In this document: positions 6,029 through 6,250 of the stretch, one piece after another
Layout: each line of letters opens with the position of its first letter
How positions within the stretch are numbered: position 1 is the first letter of the stretch
Origin: an uncultured Bacillota bacterium
GTDB taxonomy: Bacteria; Bacillota_I; Bacilli_A; RF39; UBA660
Assembly: GCA_947176475.1 (NCBI GenBank)
Contig: CAMWQX010000073.1
Coordinates: 1-6,250, forward strand
DNA: 6,250 nucleotides
Reading direction: 5' to 3'
Notes under the pieces: generated by a model
Seen by the model: the letters and a program-made list of their open reading frames with translations, nothing else
Told to the model about the DNA's origin: nothing
Database searches by the model: none
Program-made: the position numbers and the translations under genes

Positions 6029-6250
6029 ATGCATCAAGAATTAATTAATTTTACTGAAAATTTAGTTCGCTCATTAGTTAAAGAGCCAGATATGGTTAAA
6101 GTTCAAGAATTTTTAGGTGATGACGAAGTTATTCAACTTGAAATTATTATTCATGAAGATGATATGGGTTCAATAATTGGTAAGGGCGGAAAAATGGCTT
6201 CTGCTTTACGTGTTTTAATATCAGCAGCAGCTTATAATATGAATATAAAT
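6029..6250 (+). CDS. khpA: KH-domain RNA-binding protein KhpA (YlqC family), 3' truncated by window
   Basis: The first 74 codons are present and the frame remains open at the window edge. The family is normally only slightly longer (about 75-80 residues), so nearly all of it is visible. The protein begins MHQELINFTENLVRSLV and carries the single-stranded-RNA-binding GXXG loop as GKGG (51-54) within a SIIGKGGKMASALRVLI context (48-64), which defines the KhpA/YlqC KH domain. KhpA works with KhpB (Jag/EloR) in RNA binding and in control of cell elongation and division in streptococci and relatives. The start ATG lies 2 bases after the rpsP stop, with AAGAAGG (6013-6019) inside the end of rpsP serving as ribosome binding site, so the two are probably translated from one mRNA. 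Identification rests on the KH motif and the gene order. Confidence 0.92.
   Translation, partial: MHQELINFTENLVRSLVKEPDMVKVQEFLGDDEVIQLEIIIHEDDMGSIIGKGGKMASALRVLISAAAYNMNIN

Noticed and set aside
1..6250. Reassigned genetic code (TGA as tryptophan)
   Set aside because: No complete gene ends in TGA, which is compatible with either code, but every tryptophan codon I checked is TGG and no in-frame TGA occurs. The standard bacterial code explains everything.

Overview
The window is AT-rich DNA. Every gene lies on the + strand, behind purine-rich Shine-Dalgarno sequences and sigma-A-like promoters. The five complete genes end in TAA or TAG, and every tryptophan I checked is TGG, so nothing suggests a Mycoplasma-type code in which TGA means Trp. 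The LytR-CpsA-Psr enzyme implies a cell wall. Together this points to a low-GC, walled member of the Bacillota (Bacilli or an Erysipelotrichia-like lineage). The exact taxon cannot be read from the sequence.

Layout: (1) Positions 16-1566 encode a membrane-anchored LytR-CpsA-Psr (LCP) protein with three transmembrane segments and an extra extracellular domain before the catalytic domain. It ends in an intrinsic terminator whose hairpin contains the stop codon. (2) Positions 1620-5652 hold three consecutive genes for soluble, acidic proteins of 431, 430 and 439 residues. They are clearly paralogous to one another and belong to no family I can name. Their C-terminal block is strongly conserved, whereas their N-terminal regions have diverged. 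The first two have their own promoters, whose -35 elements lie inside the downstream arm of the preceding terminator hairpin. The third has a perfect -10 but no clear -35. (3) From 5693 a strong promoter drives rpsP (ribosomal protein bS16), followed after 2 bases by a truncated khpA-like KH-domain gene, the usual Bacillota rpsP-khpA order.

The housekeeping module on the right is ordinary. The notable part is the tandem family in the middle: an undescribed three-copy protein family with a repeated terminator/promoter/RBS architecture. Its N-terminal region resembles the small beta-alpha-beta fold of DUF2007-type proteins, which is an unproven suggestion. Nothing in the sequence ties the family functionally to the LCP enzyme or to the ribosomal operon.
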